This document shows positions 6,905-15,450 of a stretch of DNA of 32,541 nucleotides, in pieces. Position numbers and translations under genes: made by a program. Numbering within the stretch: the first letter of the stretch is position 1; each line of letters begins with the position of its first letter. Source of the stretch: Syntrophaceae bacterium (GTDB taxonomy: Bacteria > Desulfobacterota > Syntrophia > Syntrophales > Smithellaceae); NCBI GenBank assembly GCA_003139775.1, contig PLGI01000092.1, positions 1 to 32,541 of the forward strand. The letters run 5' to 3'. The notes under the pieces are model-generated. The model made no database searches. It had not been told where the DNA came from and saw only the letters and a program-made list of their open reading frames with translations.

Positions 6905-9292
6905 ATGTCACGATATTCAGAAAAAATAATAGAGCTTCTACATATTGATTATCCCGATCTTTCCGATTGGATAATAATTTGCGCCAACGACAGAGCTGTT
7001 GATCCTATGAGGAACCGTATTCAGGGAGAGTTAGGCGGCATACTTCCCCGGGTTGAAGGTCTTAATTCCTACATAGCGAGAAAAAACAGCGAAAGATTGA
7101 ATCTTCAGCCTGTTCCTGGCGATGAGCAGTTGCTTTATTTTATCCAGTTCATTGCTGAAAAATTTCCGGTAGAATTATATCCGGCGCGGCGCGCCACAAG
7201 CCTTTTACCCCTTATCGCCAAACTTGCGGAATATAAAATCAGCAGGGATACGATTTATGGAGCGGAGCGGTTTACAGAAGATGAATGGGCTAGGCTCGAA
7301 GAATTTCTGGAAATTGCGCAGGCTTTTCGAAAGTGGCTTGCAAAATTAAATTTCTTCATGCCGGAGCTGGAAATGGCGGCGCTCGAAGAAATCACTCCCG
7401 GCGAAAAGGAAGTGTTTATTGGACTCCCTGAAATAACGCCGGTGACCGAACGTTTCTATCGAAAGATAAAAAAAGACAGGTTGTTCATCGATTCGCCGCT
7501 GTTCGGAGCTGATTTGTCCGGACCGGAAAAACTGCCTTTTGATTCGGCAAAAAATCTTGTGTTGTCATTCGGCGGCGGAGTTGCGCCATCAGAAGACGCT
7601 GACATTGAGTTAATCTCGCTTGCCGGGATTCATGCCCTGGTTGATCTTGTTACACTGGAGGTTTCCACTTTTCTGAAAGAGAGATCAGGCAACGAGCAGA
7701 TGATGATCTTCCTGCTTGATGAATCGCTCACACCGATGCTTTGGAACAGGTCGCTCAGGTATTTCGGCAATGCCATCAATCTTGCCGTTTGGCTGCCGTT
7801 CTCGACAACCTCGGCCGGAAGAAGGCTGATCGCGGAAATAGAAAAAGCCGGCCGGTCACACCGTACGCCTGATTTTAAAAAATTTGCCACAACCTGCGCA
7901 GTGGAATTATCCAAAAACCGGGAAAATTATGTGCGTGAGGAATGCCAGGCGTTTGAGACGGTCATCTCTTTTGCCGCGCTCCTTGATTTCTGGAAAGAGC
8001 GGCTGGGGCGCAATCTGGCCGATGCCGCAAGAATGCTGATTGAGGCGAGAAAGTTCCGCGTGAAGGGCTGCAAATCGGCTCCGGTGCAGGTTGTCGGTTT
8101 CGGCCATGTTTCAGGCGAGGGATTCAGCCGGGGATTGATACTTTCTCTGGACAGCGGCATCATGCCGACTCAGCCTTTTGAAGGACCTTTTATCAATCCG
8201 GTACATGTCCCGCAGATGCGCAAAAGTGTGTTTGAATATGAAGATTTGATTTTCCGGCAGATTCTGGCGCAGGGCGACAAAATTAAAATAGTCGGGGTGA
8301 ACGATACAATAAGGGAGCGAACGCCGAGTTACTACATGAGCCTGCTGGCGCAGGAATTTGGAAAACCAATCACGGCAACTGCGTTTAAAGAATTGCTTCC
8401 CGCAAGGTCAGATAAAGAAAAGACCGCGATAGCAATTGATGAGAATCTGAGAAACAGACTGAAAGATTTCACTTATTCGTTTTCGAGCCTTAACAAAATT
8501 TTGTCCTGTCCGTTTTTGTTCTATCATCAATATATCCTCGGGATTGAACCTCCTTCATTTATGGATGATGACGAAAAAATAAATATGCAGGTGGGAAGTT
8601 TTGTTCACAAATTCCTCCAACAGCTCTCGACCGTCGCCAGGGAAAGATTTGATGACTGGGAGAAGCTTTTTGATAAGCTGTGGGCAAGTAATGAAAACGC
8701 CGCCGTGAGAGATATTTACGGAATAAATATCTACATGCTCAACGCGAAAATTTTATTACAGGAGATATACGAGGACGAGAAGGAGTCCGGCGAGCGCATA
8801 ATTTTTGCCGATAATGCCCTGGCGTGCGAGAAAAGATTCACCGGGATGATCGCCGGGAGTTATAAGATAACCGGATTTTCGGACCGACTGGCCAATATCG
8901 CGGGACGAACCGAGGTTATTGATTTCAAGTATTCCAAAAAGAAAGATGAGTACAAACTTTTGAAAAAAACAACGGTGCTGGAGCGCTTTAAAGAAAAAGG
9001 TGTTTTACACCCCGCGGCACAGCTTATTATCTATCAGCACTTTAATAAAGAGGCGCAAGGAGCGCGCTTTTATTTTTTGAAAGAACCCTCAACAGAGCGG
9101 GAAATAGAACTTCCTCCTGAAGAAAGCGCCAATGCCCAAGAACTGATGCTGGCCATCAGGGAGCGCCTGGACGCGATAATCGATGGCAGTGAACTTTTGC
9201 CTGAGCATGATTGTCAGGCCTGTGATTACTGTCAGTTTCAGGCCTTATGTGGCAGGGAAGATTATTACAAGGCTTTGCGGAGGAATATCTGA
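6905..9292 (+). CDS. addB: AddB-like subunit of an AddAB recombination nuclease
   Basis: A 795-aa protein with a C-terminal RecB-type PD-(D/E)XK nuclease domain and the AddB iron-sulfur signature: C535 (LSCPFLFYHQY) plus C773, C776 and C782 (spacing C-x2-C-x5-C), which in known AddB proteins hold a [4Fe-4S] cluster stapling the nuclease domain. The nuclease strand VIDFKYSKK carries the catalytic Asp and Lys. The N-terminal part resembles an inactivated UvrD-like fold without a Walker A motif, as in proteobacterial AddB. The pair processes double-strand DNA ends for RecA-dependent repair. The start has GGGGAG seven bases upstream. Its stop overlaps the start of the helicase gene by one base, so both are made together. 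Confidence 0.85.
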   Translation: MSRYSEKIIELLHIDYPDLSDWIIICANDRAVDPMRNRIQGELGGILPRVEGLNSYIARKNSERLNLQPVPGDEQLLYFIQFIAEKFPVELYPARRATSLLPLIAKLAEYKISRDTIYGAERFTEDEWARLEEFLEIAQAFRKWLAKLNFFMPELEMAALEEITPGEKEVFIGLPEITPVTERFYRKIKKDRLFIDSPLFGADLSGPEKLPFDSAKNLVLSFGGGVAPSEDADIELISLAGIHALVDLVTLEVSTFLKERSGNEQMMIFLLDESLTPMLWNRSLRYFGNAINLAVWLPFSTTSAGRRLIAEIEKAGRSHRTPDFKKFATTCAVELSKNRENYVREECQAFETVISFAALLDFWKERLGRNLADAARMLIEARKFRVKGCKSAPVQVVGFGHVSGEGFSRGLILSLDSGIMPTQPFEGPFINPVHVPQMRKSVFEYEDLIFRQILAQGDKIKIVGVNDTIRERTPSYYMSLLAQEFGKPITATAFKELLPARSDKEKTAIAIDENLRNRLKDFTYSFSSLNKILSCPFLFYHQYILGIEPPSFMDDDEKINMQVGSFVHKFLQQLSTVARERFDDWEKLFDKLWASNENAAVRDIYGINIYMLNAKILLQEIYEDEKESGERIIFADNALACEKRFTGMIAGSYKITGFSDRLANIAGRTEVIDFKYSKKKDEYKLLKKTTVLERFKEKGVLHPAAQLIIYQHFNKEAQGARFYFLKEPSTEREIELPPEESANAQELMLAIRERLDAIIDGSELLPEHDCQACDYCQFQALCGREDYYKALRRNI

Positions 9293-12078
9293 TGAAAAGT
9301 ATTCTTCTAAAAGCCTCTGCGGGTTCGGGAAAAACAACAAGGATAACCGAAGAGGTGTTCAACAGAATACTTATCGGCGGGAAATTCATCTCCGCGCTGA
9401 CCTTTACCCGCTCCGCCACAACCGAAATGCGCTCCCGGATAATGATAGAGATAGCCGAAAAAAGGGGGCTGACACTGTTGGAGCGCTTGCGGCTGATTAT
9501 GGAGGCGGGACGCGTCGGCTATTCAACGATAGATTCTTTTTTCTATAGGCTCTTTGCCGCGTCCGGTTTTGCGCCAAAACTTGCGGACGAGAAGGAGCAG
9601 ATAGAATTATTGCGAGAGATAGAAGTCCTTTTTCGCGACAATGTCATGGAAAGCGGCAAGGCCAACAAGATAATTGTGGCGGCCAGAATATTAAGAACAG
9701 ACATGGACACGCTTTGGGAACCTCTGGCGGAGGAGCAAACAATCGAGCGCTGTCAGATGGATATGGCGAGGCTAAATGACCTTGATGATATTATGAAAGA
9801 GAACGGAGTGTTGAGGAATACGCTTTCATCTCTCAGTGAAAAAGCAAAAACTTTGGCAGACCAAGTGCCGTCTCGTATTAACGACTGGGTTATAAATGCT
9901 TTAGCTGATTATGATAAATTCATTTCCAAAACGGTAGCAACTCATTGTGATTTGGAAAATTACAAGAGCCTTGGAAAAAATATAAAGTGGAATGAGAAAC
10001 CTTATTCAGAGCTCAACATGATTTTTAAGGATTATAGAGAAACCGCCGAGAAGCTGTCTATCAACAAGGCTCTTCTTCGAGAGCTGGCCGTGGCATTTCT
10101 TTGCGAGGTATATTTTGAAGCAGCTGACGCTGTAAAGAACGAAAAAGGATTAATATTTTTCCACGATGTGCGCAGAGGCCTCCTTGCTCTGGACGGTGCG
10201 GAGTCTAATGAACGTCCGAAGTTGATGAGCAATTACTTTTCTCTGGGACTTGACCGGACAGAGCATTTACTGATTGACGAATTTCAGGATACTTCAAAAG
10301 GTGACATCGAGATATTGCTGCCCCTGATTGACGAGATTTTATCCGGCCGGGGCGAGCGCGGCGAAAGGTCGTTCTTTGCTGTAGGCGATTGGAAACAAAT
10401 GATCTACGGATGGCGCGGCGCGGACCGCGAGGCTCTGGAAGAGGCTATCGGCAGCTACATTACTAACAAAATAATCACGGAAAGCTCGCTCGAATACAAT
10501 TATCGCAGCACGCCGCTGCTTATTTCTTTTTTCAATGAACTTGTCGAAAATCTCTTTACCGGAAAAGAAAAAACCGAAATACAGAAACCACCGGATGAAA
10601 TTAAAGCTTTTGAAGGTGTGACAGAGGTGAATCGTGTTGAGCTGGAAAAAGACGGCTATTCGCAAGATGCTTTCTATTCCGCGATAGTTGAATATTTGCA
10701 AAAGAAAAAGGCGGAGTATGGCTGTCCTTGGGGAGATATGGTGGTGCTTGCTTTGACCAACAACCATGTGCAGAAGATAGAAGCCGAACTGCTCAAAAAC
10801 GATATTAGAGTGTCAGCGATCAAAGGAAGGCAGCTGCTTTCTACTCAGGAAGGTGTTGGGGTAATGTTTTTCATTGCCGGTGTTCTGGCGAAAGAGGATG
10901 ATACCCGATTTGTTGCCACAGCAGCGGCGTCGCCGTTATGGAGAGATATATTCGGCAATATTGAGGATATACGGGCCCAGTTTGCGCAAAAGTTCCCCCG
11001 GCCTTTCGGCTTAATGGCCGTCAGTTGCGCGATTGAACTGTTGCGCGGGAAGCTCTCCTCGACAATACTTGATATTTGGCAGGATGAAGCGCAGGCATTT
11101 TTCAGTGAAGGCGACGCTGACGTGGATGGTTTTCTTCTCAGGATGTTCAACATAAGGTTTAGCGTAAAAGTGCCGGAGTCTGAGGACAGTGAAAATATCA
11201 AGGTTGATACTATCCACGGTACAAAAGGACTTCAGTTTAAGCATGTTTTTATTTTCTGGAATGAGGAAGAAAGAGAGTCGCCTTTTTATCTGGAATCTGA
11301 AAAATGTCATGTGCAATTTTCGAGCAAGGAAATTGATTTCCTGAGTGCCAGTGAATCAGAAGTTGCAAGAAATATCATTGCAATGCACGAAATAAATCTG
11401 GCGCGGCTACGCCGGGAGAAGGCGAATGTTTTCTATGTCGCCGCAACAAGGGCCATACGAACATTGACCGTTTTTCTGCCGAAAAAAAAGGATGAAAACT
11501 ATAAGCCTGTCCATCAAGCAGTGCTGGATACATTTTTGCGGTTTGCGCCGGATGGAAGTAGAAAAGAGATATGTTCTTCGTCCGGTAAGCCGGAAGAACC
11601 GCAACCCTCAATAATGTATAATGTACCCGCAAAACATAATGATGAGCCGGAAAAATATGGCGAAATTGATCCGGCGCTTATATCGGCTTACATCAAGGCC
11701 GGTATCACGAGAGGTGATCATTTGCATCGCTGGCTGGCAAAGGTTATTGATCAGACAGTACTTCCGCTGGCCGGAGAACTAAACGATGAAGAATATGAGA
11801 CGGTGATTCGTTTTATGGAAAGGAGTGATGTTCTCCCCGTAATGTTCCGGCCGGGCAATCTTTATATCGAACAGCAGATATCGGATAAAGAAAATTTTGG
11901 TATAGTGGATAGAATGATTGTGTCGGATAATCTCGTTACCATCATTGATTACAAGTCCGGTTCGATGAAAGGGCTCAGGCAGAAATACGATGAACAGCGA
12001 AAGCGTTACACAAAGATTATGGAAACGCTCTATCCGCAAAGAAGAGTCGAATATTATATGCTTTCGGTAGATATTTGA
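9292..12078 (+). CDS. addA: AddA-like UvrD-family helicase/nuclease
   Basis: A 928-aa superfamily 1A helicase with all motifs: Walker A ASAGSGKT (8-15), LTFTRSATTEMRSRI, Walker B LIDEFQDTS, VGDWKQMIYGWRGAD, YNYRS, VDTIHGTKGLQFKHVF and FYVAATRA. The C-terminus carries a RecB-type nuclease domain with IVDRMI and IIDYKSGS. Together with the preceding AddB it forms the AddAB enzyme that unwinds and resects DNA ends. I start it at 9292 (TGATG overlap with addB, GGAGG at good distance) rather than 15 codons earlier inside addB. It is shorter than Gram-positive AddA (about 1,230 aa), as expected for the compact proteobacterial type. Confidence 0.88.
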   Translation: MKSILLKASAGSGKTTRITEEVFNRILIGGKFISALTFTRSATTEMRSRIMIEIAEKRGLTLLERLRLIMEAGRVGYSTIDSFFYRLFAASGFAPKLADEKEQIELLREIEVLFRDNVMESGKANKIIVAARILRTDMDTLWEPLAEEQTIERCQMDMARLNDLDDIMKENGVLRNTLSSLSEKAKTLADQVPSRINDWVINALADYDKFISKTVATHCDLENYKSLGKNIKWNEKPYSELNMIFKDYRETAEKLSINKALLRELAVAFLCEVYFEAADAVKNEKGLIFFHDVRRGLLALDGAESNERPKLMSNYFSLGLDRTEHLLIDEFQDTSKGDIEILLPLIDEILSGRGERGERSFFAVGDWKQMIYGWRGADREALEEAIGSYITNKIITESSLEYNYRSTPLLISFFNELVENLFTGKEKTEIQKPPDEIKAFEGVTEVNRVELEKDGYSQDAFYSAIVEYLQKKKAEYGCPWGDMVVLALTNNHVQKIEAELLKNDIRVSAIKGRQLLSTQEGVGVMFFIAGVLAKEDDTRFVATAAASPLWRDIFGNIEDIRAQFAQKFPRPFGLMAVSCAIELLRGKLSSTILDIWQDEAQAFFSEGDADVDGFLLRMFNIRFSVKVPESEDSENIKVDTIHGTKGLQFKHVFIFWNEEERESPFYLESEKCHVQFSSKEIDFLSASESEVARNIIAMHEINLARLRREKANVFYVAATRAIRTLTVFLPKKKDENYKPVHQAVLDTFLRFAPDGSRKEICSSSGKPEEPQPSIMYNVPAKHNDEPEKYGEIDPALISAYIKAGITRGDHLHRWLAKVIDQTVLPLAGELNDEEYETVIRFMERSDVLPVMFRPGNLYIEQQISDKENFGIVDRMIVSDNLVTIIDYKSGSMKGLRQKYDEQRKRYTKIMETLYPQRRVEYYMLSVDI

Positions 12079-12161
12079 TGAGTTTTATGAGTCTTTTTAT
12101 TTGAAGGGATGTTTATTACATTTTTCTGCGTGGAATAAATTCACAGACAGACGAAAATAAC

Positions 12162-12183
12162 GGGGTCTATTTTAATAGACCCC
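12162..12183 (+). terminator. Strong hairpin after addA
   Basis: GGGGTCTATT (12162-12171) pairs with AATAGACCCC (12174-12183), 84 bases after the addA stop. No T-run follows, so it may be a transcript-stabilising hairpin or a weak terminator. The intergenic space 12079-12433 holds only this and the next hairpin; an 80-codon minus-strand frame there crosses both and is not convincing. Confidence 0.45.
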
Positions 12184-12269
12184 GCGAGGCACTTCTGCGG
12201 CAATTGGAAAAAATATTTTGAGAATATTTCATAGTGACATTGGCAAAGAAATCATTCGGTGATTCCGAT

Positions 12270-12306
12270 AAAAAGACTCCCTCGCGATTATCACGAGAGA
12301 GTCTTT
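12270..12306 (-). terminator. Intrinsic terminator of the satP-like gene
   Basis: On the minus strand AAAGACTC/GAGTCTTT plus CGAG/CTCG form an almost perfect 12-bp stem with a 9-base loop, followed by TTTTT. It lies about 130 bases downstream of the satP-like stop codon. The A/T-rich stem ends would also allow partial function in the plus direction, facing addA. Confidence 0.65.
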
Positions 12307-12433
12307 CTGTTACCTCAAAACAGACAATCAAAATTTCAATTGTGTTTATACTTTTTTCGGCAATCTGAGCAAGGTGAAATCCAGCACAAACTTCGAAAAC
12401 TAAAAGCACCGCGTCAGCGAATTAGTGTTAAAG

Positions 12434-12997
12434 CTATTTCTGCCCCAGCGGTAAGACTACTCTCTTAAAGTTTTCATTGATTACCTGTGCCATGGCGCAG
12501 TAAATGGCCGAAAGACCGCAGAAGATACCTTCGTAGCCGGTTGCAACCGCCCATGTTCCGGTCCAGCCTAGCGCATCACGTGCCGCAAGCATCCAGAACA
12601 GAATGGTCAGCGACAGAAAAACAACCTGAAGTCCCCGATTTGCCTTCCATGTGCCGATCCACATAAAAAATGTAAACAGTCCCCACATAAAAAGATAGCA
12701 GGCCATGAATCCTTCCTGGTTTTTGGGTATATCAAATTTCCCATTAAAATAAATGAGGAACACAAGGGTCAACCAGAAGGCGCCGTAGGAAGTGAAAGCA
12801 GTGGTGCCAAAGGTATTGCCTTTTTTAAATTCCATACACCCTGCGATCATCTGAGTAATTCCCCCATAGAAAATACCCATTGCCAGAATAACTGCGCTGA
12901 CTGGAAACAGACCGGCGTTGTGTATGTTTAAAAGAACAGTTGTCATTCCAAAACCCATCAAACCAAGCGGTGCCGGATTAGCAAGATTGTCAGACAT
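12434..12997 (-). CDS. satP: SatP/GPR1/FUN34/YaaH-family acetate or succinate transporter
   Basis: A 187-aa inner-membrane protein with six hydrophobic segments. The family signature NPAPLGLMGFGMTT is at residues 7-20. Members (E. coli SatP, Methanosarcina and yeast homologues) carry acetate and succinate; acetate is a plausible substrate in a syntrophic fermenter. Length is typical. The start has an ideal AGGAGG six bases upstream and a promoter at 13024-13052. It is a single-gene unit ending at its own terminator. Confidence 0.88.
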   Translation of the reverse strand: MSDNLANPAPLGLMGFGMTTVLLNIHNAGLFPVSAVILAMGIFYGGITQMIAGCMEFKKGNTFGTTAFTSYGAFWLTLVFLIYFNGKFDIPKNQEGFMACYLFMWGLFTFFMWIGTWKANRGLQVVFLSLTILFWMLAARDALGWTGTWAVATGYEGIFCGLSAIYCAMAQVINENFKRVVLPLGQK

Positions 12998-13023
12998 AAG
13001 AAACCTCCTCGAGAATTTTTTTC

Positions 13024-13052
13024 CTTTTATTAAATTTTTATTTTTATGTCAA
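13024..13052 (-). promoter_or_regulatory. Promoter of the satP-like gene
   Basis: On the minus strand, TTGACA (plus-strand 13047-13052) is followed after 17 bases by TAAAAG (13024-13029) in a very A/T-rich stretch. The coding start is at 12997, leaving a leader of only about 20 bases with the AGGAGG site. Confidence 0.6.
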
Positions 13053-13120
13053 ATAGAAAAATCAGAAATACGGAAATATAATTTTTTAAATTGCACGGTT
13101 GAATACTCTATAGTGGAGCC

Positions 13121-13443
13121 TCCGGCATAGCAACGTTGGCTCCCACCTATAGCGCCTGAAGCCGTCCCTGTGGATGCAATATTGCCAGAGCAGTTGTTGC
13201 CGGAATATTAGTGTTACTGGTGATCAGACGGGCGGTAGCTATGACCCGCAATAAAAGCTCAAAATCATCATTATTTATTCCGGCAAGAGGCGTGTCGGGA
13301 TGGGTGATAAACGGGCCGATGCCCAGAGCATATCGGCATCCAAGAGTTTTATCACCAGCAGATCATCCGTAGGCTAATATTTCCAGTGTCTGATTCGGTA
13401 ATCACACTATGTTTCCGGTGCCTGTTTCAAAATCCAGTTCCTT
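13121..13443 (-). pseudogene. Decayed internal fragment of hydE
   Basis: About 320 bases align along their whole length to the intact hydE gene at 21634-21950, roughly HydE codons 197-302 (for example GAAGCCGTCCCTGTGGATG and ATTCCGGCAAGAGG are shared). Identity is high but there are many substitutions, a 2-base insertion near 13326 and a 4-base insertion near 13369, so the frame is broken. Both gene ends, including the radical-SAM cysteine motif, are missing. It is a non-functional remnant of a duplicated hydE or of a related hydE brought in and lost. It sits between satP and the ThiF-like gene, with no flanking mobile element visible. Confidence 0.85.
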
Positions 13444-13470
13444 GCAGGAAATGTTTCAATCAGAAACAAG

Positions 13471-13674
13471 TCAATTGTCGGAGATTTTGCCAGAGTTGAT
13501 ATTCCCCTTTTCAAAGGCTTCCATTTTTAAGTTGAAGATCAATATGCGGACAAATTTCCCCTCGGAGCTGCAATCAGCTATACATTTTAATTCCATTAAT
13601 TCACCATCAGCAGGGGAGAAATCAGTTTTCTTTATTACCATACCGAGGCGCGTTAGAACCCGTATCTTTTTCAA
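13471..13674 (-). CDS. Doubtful small ORF or gene remnant
   Basis: A 67-codon frame starting with TTG behind GGGGAAAGG. The composition (KKIRVLTRLGMVIKK, then MELKCIADCSSEGKF) looks protein-like, but I recognise no family, and the frame lies in the same degenerate stretch as the hydE fragment. It may be the remnant of another gene. Confidence 0.2.
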   Translation of the reverse strand: MKKIRVLTRLGMVIKKTDFSPADGELMELKCIADCSSEGKFVRILIFNLKMEAFEKGNINSGKISDN

Positions 13675-13745
13675 CTGCCTTTCCCCAAGATTTACTGCAG
13701 TTATACTAAACCCTTACCCCTACGGAAAGAGATAGATTTCTTATT

Positions 13746-14603
13746 TTATAACAAGGATATTTCGTCAAAGGTGCCGTAGGCAAAATCCAAAAATATAAGA
13801 CGGTTACGAAGCGGAGTCCCGATCCCGGTAATTATTTTTATCGCTTCCTGTACTTCCCAGGCGGCGATTACCGCGGCAGTCGCCGCGGGATTACCGGTAT
13901 ACGTTTCAATCCCGCTTTCGTTTGAGGATAAACCGCAAATAGCATCAAGCCCTTTATCTCCAGGAAAGATAGTCATCAACTGACCGCTAAAACCAGCTAT
14001 AGCTCCGTGAACAAAGGGAATCTTTAATTCATTACAGGCTTGGGCCACAATCCGTCGGGTTTTCAAAGTGTCCAACCCGTCAAGCACCACGCTTGCACCT
14101 GTTATTATTTCTTTAATGTTTTTGGAATTTATGGTTTTATTGACTGCTAAAACCTTAACGGCGGAATTGATTTTCTTTACCCGGATCGATGCTATTTTAA
14201 CTTTTGATTTATTTAAATCACCCTCTGTGGCCATTACTTGTCTATTAAGATTGTTTTCCGTAAATTTGTCATTATCGATGATCACTAAATGACCGATTCC
14301 TTGCCGGGCGAGTAATTCTATTATCGTTCCCCCCAGCCCACCCGCACCACAGACGACTATTGTGGAATGAAGTAATTTAAGTTGTTCTTCAATACCGATA
14401 GTGCCGATGTTACGTACGTATCGAACAGGAACTACATTCTGTTTGAGGCAGGATATTTCTATTTCACGGAGAGGGATTCTTTTTTTAGAAGCAATAGAGC
14501 GTACAGATTTTAGGTCTATAACACGCAATTTTTTCTTGTTAGGCGCCGTCCAGCATTTGCTCAGCCGGATGATTAGATTGTCGGTAGATTGACCTGTCGC
14601 CAT
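13746..14603 (-). CDS. ThiF/MoeB/HesA-family sulfur-carrier adenylyltransferase
   Basis: A 285-aa E1-like enzyme that should adenylate the C-terminal Gly-Gly of a MoaD/ThiS-type protein. It has the nucleotide motif VVCGAGGLGG, DNDKFTENNLNRQV with the ATP-contacting Arg, the KV/K stretch after it, VLDGLDTLKTRR, and the C-terminal NPAATAAVIAAWEVQEAIK helix. The two CxxC zinc motifs of classical MoeB/ThiF are not evident; one cysteine (AICGLS) sits near the usual crossover region. I begin it at 14603, because the longer frame to 14675 runs through a perfect hairpin. It is the last gene of the AOR operon and its partner is probably the MoaD-like protein at 15100-15384. Confidence 0.85.
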   Translation of the reverse strand: MATGQSTDNLIIRLSKCWTAPNKKKLRVIDLKSVRSIASKKRIPLREIEISCLKQNVVPVRYVRNIGTIGIEEQLKLLHSTIVVCGAGGLGGTIIELLARQGIGHLVIIDNDKFTENNLNRQVMATEGDLNKSKVKIASIRVKKINSAVKVLAVNKTINSKNIKEIITGASVVLDGLDTLKTRRIVAQACNELKIPFVHGAIAGFSGQLMTIFPGDKGLDAICGLSSNESGIETYTGNPAATAAVIAAWEVQEAIKIITGIGTPLRNRLIFLDFAYGTFDEISLL

Positions 14604-14643
14604 ATTTACTTCTAGATTTAAAAAAAATAAAGTTACTATTAAA

Positions 14644-14674
14644 TGAATACCCCATCCGGCGGATGGGGTATTCA
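14644..14674 (-). repeat. Perfect 14-bp hairpin between the SCP2-like and ThiF-like genes
   Basis: TGAATACCCCATCC (14644-14657) pairs with GGATGGGGTATTCA (14661-14674) around three bases. On the minus strand the following sequence is T-rich but interrupted (TTTAATAGTAAC), so it is more likely a processing or stability hairpin, or a leaky terminator reducing expression of the ThiF-like gene. Confidence 0.6.
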
Positions 14675-14711
14675 AAGCTTTAGACTTTTTAAAAATCCAC
14701 TTGAGCTAATT

Positions 14712-15083
14712 CTATTTCTTTTTTCCCATTATAAATGTTGTTGCTCCCGTAAACCAGAGCGCCTGATTGGCATCGCCTTCAAAAACAACCCTTCCATCAT
14801 ATGCAGCTTCAGAGGATTCATTGAGATCTTCCGATGCCATGACCTTGAAAGCGGTATTGGAATCCTTCCAGACCAAGGCCACGTCAAATCCTTTTTGATC
14901 GGCACCGGATACTGACGAAAATTTCCCGTTGTCGAAAATAAACATTCTTCCTCTTTTACCATCGGCGGTTTTAATCAAGACCTTTGTTTTTTCTTTTTTA
15001 ATGTATTCCTGAAACTCAGGATCTTTCTTGGCTGCTTTCTTAAGTTTGAGATAAAGAATAAAAAGTAAAAATGTAAATTTCAT
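14712..15083 (-). CDS. SCP2-like small protein in the AOR operon
   Basis: A 123-aa protein. A hydrophobic start (FTFLLFILYL) could be a signal anchor, followed by a basic linker and a domain with alternating strands, ADQKGFDVALVWKDSNTAF, and AYDGRVVFEGDANQALWF. That layout (hydrophobic tunnel strands, then a G.V.. GD segment and a last helix) is typical of SCP2 sterol-carrier-like domains, which bind acyl chains. GAGGG precedes the start. It lies 16 bases after the MoaD-like gene. The family call is by pattern; the ligand is unknown. Confidence 0.6.
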   Translation of the reverse strand: MKFTFLLFILYLKLKKAAKKDPEFQEYIKKEKTKVLIKTADGKRGRMFIFDNGKFSSVSGADQKGFDVALVWKDSNTAFKVMASEDLNESSEAAYDGRVVFEGDANQALWFTGATTFIMGKKK

Positions 15084-15099
15084 TTATGTTCCCTCATTT

Positions 15100-15384
15100 T
15101 TAGCCGCCGGCGATTCTGGGCAGCAGATCGATCTTGTCGCCATCTTTAAAGTTAATTGTATTCAGTAGTTTTATATTCGTGCCATTGAGCAGGATATTAC
15201 TGTTATCCCAAATGGATTCCTTTTTACCAACTTTCATGGCCTTAATCTTTTTCTCGAATGCAGGACCGAAATTTTTCTCCACATAATCCCTGGCTTCGCC
15301 AATATTATCCAGATTGACTACTACCGTTCTCGCGCCGAGCAAAGATCTCCATGCCCCGATGAAGTTTATATTAATTTCAGCCAA
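15100..15384 (-). CDS. MoaD/ThiS-like sulfur-carrier protein
   Basis: A 94-aa ubiquitin-like protein ending in Ala-Gly-Gly (PRIAGG), the terminus that is adenylated and thiocarboxylated in MoaD. The acidic helix, NILLNGTNI strand and GDKIDLLP segment fit the beta-grasp fold (KDGDKIDLLPRIAGG closely follows the MoaD pattern DGDEVAFLPPVAGG). The start codon is TTG, with AAGGG eight bases upstream; no better ATG exists. It lies directly between the AOR gene and the SCP2-like gene, so it probably supplies sulfur for the tungstopterin dithiolene of that AOR, activated by the ThiF-like enzyme at the operon end. Confidence 0.87.
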   Translation of the reverse strand: MAEININFIGAWRSLLGARTVVVNLDNIGEARDYVEKNFGPAFEKKIKAMKVGKKESIWDNSNILLNGTNIKLLNTINFKDGDKIDLLPRIAGG

Positions 15385-15450
15385 ATATGTTACCCTTCAA
15401 TAATGGTTCCAGGAACATCTGTTCTCATCGTTGAACTTGACGCACAACAA

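Noticed and set aside
12167-12409. 80-codon minus-strand ORF between addA and satP
   Set aside because: It spans two hairpins, including a terminator of the neighbouring gene, and has no credible start context.
13409-13735. 108-codon plus-strand ORF
   Set aside because: It overlaps the hydE remnant and has no ribosome-binding site or protein-like domain pattern.
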